From Lysobacter antibioticus (lineage in GTDB: Bacteria; Pseudomonadota; Gammaproteobacteria; Xanthomonadales; Xanthomonadaceae): a stretch of 64,000 nt of DNA. Below are positions 62,610-64,000 of this stretch, piece by piece (position 1 is the stretch's first letter; the number at the start of each line of letters is the position of its first letter). The position numbers and the translations under genes were made by a program. The DNA is taken from NCBI RefSeq assembly GCF_001442535.1, contig NZ_CP013141.1:2127290-2191289 (forward strand), in the 5' to 3' direction. The notes below the pieces were generated by a model. That model was given only the letters and a program-made list of their open reading frames with translations. It was not told the origin of the DNA and did no database searches.

Positions 62610-62906
62610 TCAGTCGTGGGTGTAGCCAGCCTCGCGCTGGACGCGAATGGCGATGATGAAAACGGTGTCGAACTCGCCGAGATAGCGATACAGAGCGACG
62701 TATCCCTGGGCGTCGCGGCCGATGACCAATTCGCGCAGATCCTGCTCGAGCACGCGCCCGATCAGAGGATTGTCGGCCAATACGTCGATGGCATGCAGGA
62801 TGCCCTCGATGCGCGGTTCGCGCTGGTCGACCTCATGCCGGTCCAGATGATCGAGAATCCGAGCGAAGTCCTCCGCCGAGCCGGGCGAGAGGACGATTCG
62901 GGTCAC
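62610..62906 (-). CDS. ParE/RelE-family toxin of a type II toxin-antitoxin pair
   Basis: The 98-residue product has the ParE/RelE fold pattern: an N-terminal strand (TRIVLSPGSAEDFARILDHL), a helix and the sheet IGRVLEQDLRELVIGRDAQGYVALYRYLGEFDTVFIIAIRVQREAGY with the closing R..REAGY. The antitoxin stop overlaps its start by 4 bases. Whether it cleaves mRNA or poisons gyrase is not visible. Confidence 0.85.
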   Translation of the reverse strand: MTRIVLSPGSAEDFARILDHLDRHEVDQREPRIEGILHAIDVLADNPLIGRVLEQDLRELVIGRDAQGYVALYRYLGEFDTVFIIAIRVQREAGYTHD

Positions 62907-63193
62907 GATTCGCGCCCGAAGGTCTTCTTGGCCGGCGGCTCCGGACTTTCGCCGCGTGCGCGGCGCGCGAGATACTCACGCATGTCGCCCCAGGCGATCA
63001 CCTGCCCGTCCGCAACAAAGCTCTGCCAACGGCGCTCGGCCTCGCCGATGAAGTCGCGCCGACGCTCGGCTTCGTCGACCTTCTCCTCAAGCGCCCCGAG
63101 GATGAAGCCGTGCGGCGTGGTACCGCTGCGCTCGGCGGCGCGGGCGATGCGCGCCTTGAGTTCTTCGGTCAAGCGGATGGTGGTGGTGGACAT
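62903..63193 (-). CDS. Ribbon-helix-helix antitoxin
   Basis: The 96-residue product has an N-terminal RHH DNA-binding segment (TTTIRLTEELKARIARAAERSGTTPHGFILGALEEKVDEAERR) and a C-terminal toxin-binding tail (DMREYLARRARGESPEPPAKK). The Met chosen begins the ribbon; the frame is open 20 codons upstream. The pair is probably autoregulated. It is co-directional with nadE and downstream of the terminator between it and sucD. Confidence 0.85.
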   Translation of the reverse strand: MSTTTIRLTEELKARIARAAERSGTTPHGFILGALEEKVDEAERRRDFIGEAERRWQSFVADGQVIAWGDMREYLARRARGESPEPPAKKTFGRES

Positions 63194-63246
63194 GGGCGTC
63201 CTTGGCAAACGAAAGGTAGCCAGGCGAATGTAGCACATCGGTGCTA

Positions 63247-63284
63247 CAGACAAAAAAGCCGCCCTAAGGCGGCTTTTTTGCGTT
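63247..63284. terminator. Bidirectional Rho-independent terminator between antitoxin gene and sucD
   Basis: Arms AAAAAAGCCGCC and GGCGGCTTTTTT with a TAA loop give a strong hairpin with a U-run on either strand. It would end sucD transcripts on the minus strand, 40 bases after the sucD stop. Confidence 0.85.
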
Positions 63285-63326
63285 CCGACCGCCGAGACGG
63301 ACTCGTCGGCCGGCCTGTCCGGCCGC

Positions 63327-64000
63327 TTACTTGGCCAGACGCTTGGCGATCGCCGCGCCGAGGTCGCCGGGCGACTTCACCGTGGTGACGCCGGCCTTTT
63401 CCATCGCCGCGAACTTGCCTTCGGCCGTGCCCGAACCGCCCGAGGCGATCGCACCGGCGTGGCCCATGCGCTTGCCCTTCGGCGCCGAAGCGCCGGCGAT
63501 GAAGCCGACCACCGGCTTGGTCACGTACTGGCTGATGAACTCGGCCGCTTCTTCCTCGGCCGAACCGCCGATCTCGCCGACCATGATGATGCCTTCGGTC
63601 TGCGGGTCGTCCTGGAACCACTTCAGCGCATCGATGAAGTTGGTGCCGTTGATCGGGTCGCCGCCGATGCCGATGCAGGTCGACTGGCCCAGGCCCACGT
63701 CGGTGGTCTGCTTGACCGCTTCATAGGTCAGCGTGCCCGAACGCGAGACGATGCCGATCTTGCCCGGCATGTGGATGTGGCCCGGCATGATGCCGATCTT
63801 GCACTCGCCCGGCGTGATCACGCCCGGGCAGTTCGGGCCGACCAGGACCACGTCGTCGTAACCGTTGAGGGTGTTCTTGACGCGCAGCATGTCCAGCACC
63901 GGAATGCCTTCGGTGATGCACACGATGACCTTGATGCCGGCAGCGGCGGCTTCCAGGATCGCGTCGGCCGCGAACGGCGGCGGCACGTAGATCACCGACG
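63327..64000 (-). CDS. sucD: Succinate-CoA ligase alpha subunit SucD, C-terminal part, cut by window edge
   Basis: SucD binds CoA and carries the phosphorylated His of the TCA-cycle succinyl-CoA synthetase. The visible part has [61 protein letters not shown] and [25 protein letters not shown]. The active-site His lies in [22 protein letters not shown]. The N-terminal CoA-binding Rossmann region lies beyond base 64000. sucC should be upstream, outside the window. Confidence 0.96.
   Translation of the reverse strand, partial: SVIYVPPPFAADAILEAAAAGIKVIVCITEGIPVLDMLRVKNTLNGYDDVVLVGPNCPGVITPGECKIGIMPGHIHMPGKIGIVSRSGTLTYEAVKQTTDVGLGQSTCIGIGGDPINGTNFIDALKWFQDDPQTEGIIMVGEIGGSAEEEAAEFISQYVTKPVVGFIAGASAPKGKRMGHAGAIASGGSGTAEGKFAAMEKAGVTTVKSPGDLGAAIAKRLAK

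Overview
The window is very GC-rich bacterial chromosome. Its gene content and gene order point to the Xanthomonadaceae/Lysobacteraceae, most probably Lysobacter or a close relative. Supporting points are the tolQRAB-pal-cpoB block fused to ruvB-ybgC, ruvCA and yebC; the pgeF-rluD//bamD block near clpB; abundant TonB-dependent receptors; and dense families of intergenic palindromic repeats of the xanthomonad type. I saw no phage, plasmid or rRNA/tRNA genes.

Layout. (1) 1-12026, minus strand: an envelope and recombination block read as yebC, ruvC, ruvA, kup, cupin, ruvB, ybgC, tolQ, tolR, tolA, a small free-standing TolA-domain-III paralogue, tolB, pal, and cpoB (cut by the window edge). (2) 12155-18376: an accessory islet with an alpha/beta hydrolase, a tiny secreted protein, a DUF4832-type secreted glycosidase-like protein, a LamG plus putative cysteine-hydrolase protein paired with a small secreted partner, and a GNAT acetyltransferase. 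(3) 18582-24783: aspS, an FmdB zinc-ribbon gene, an IS30-family element sitting inside a repeat, and an ABC-F ATPase. (4) 24988-32127: TonB-dependent receptor 1, a YbaL-type cation/proton antiporter, yceH and an AraC/GyrI-like regulator. (5) 32273-44612: one long minus-strand cobalamin operon headed by a B12 riboswitch: btuB, two tandem BtuM-like genes, cobO, cobB/cbiA, cbiB, cobD-type decarboxylase, cobQ, cobU, cobT, an alpha-ribazole phosphatase gene and cobS. (6) 45138-50209: TonB-dependent receptor 2, a close paralogue of receptor 1, and a secreted amidohydrolase. (7) 50773-64000: clpB, gloA, a permease, DUF4166 and a secreted unknown, pgeF, rluD, divergent bamD, nadE, a ParE/RelE-RHH toxin-antitoxin pair and the C-terminal part of sucD.

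How the parts work together. The Tol-Pal genes form the trans-envelope complex that constricts the outer membrane at division. The ruvABC genes encode Holliday-junction processing. The B12 cluster covers outer-membrane uptake (BtuB), probable inner-membrane uptake (BtuM-like) and the whole late pathway from cobyrinic acid to cobalamin, under one riboswitch. No corrin-ring synthesis genes are visible here, so salvage or a distant second locus is implied.

The least explained structure is a mosaic intergenic repeat at five loci (about 17080, 21288, 27540, 47574 and 50236). It is built of a hexanucleotide microsatellite plus serial hairpins whose stems differ between copies by compensatory changes. 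The LamG/cysteine-hydrolase pair, the TolA-III paralogue and the tandem BtuM genes are the other notable observations.
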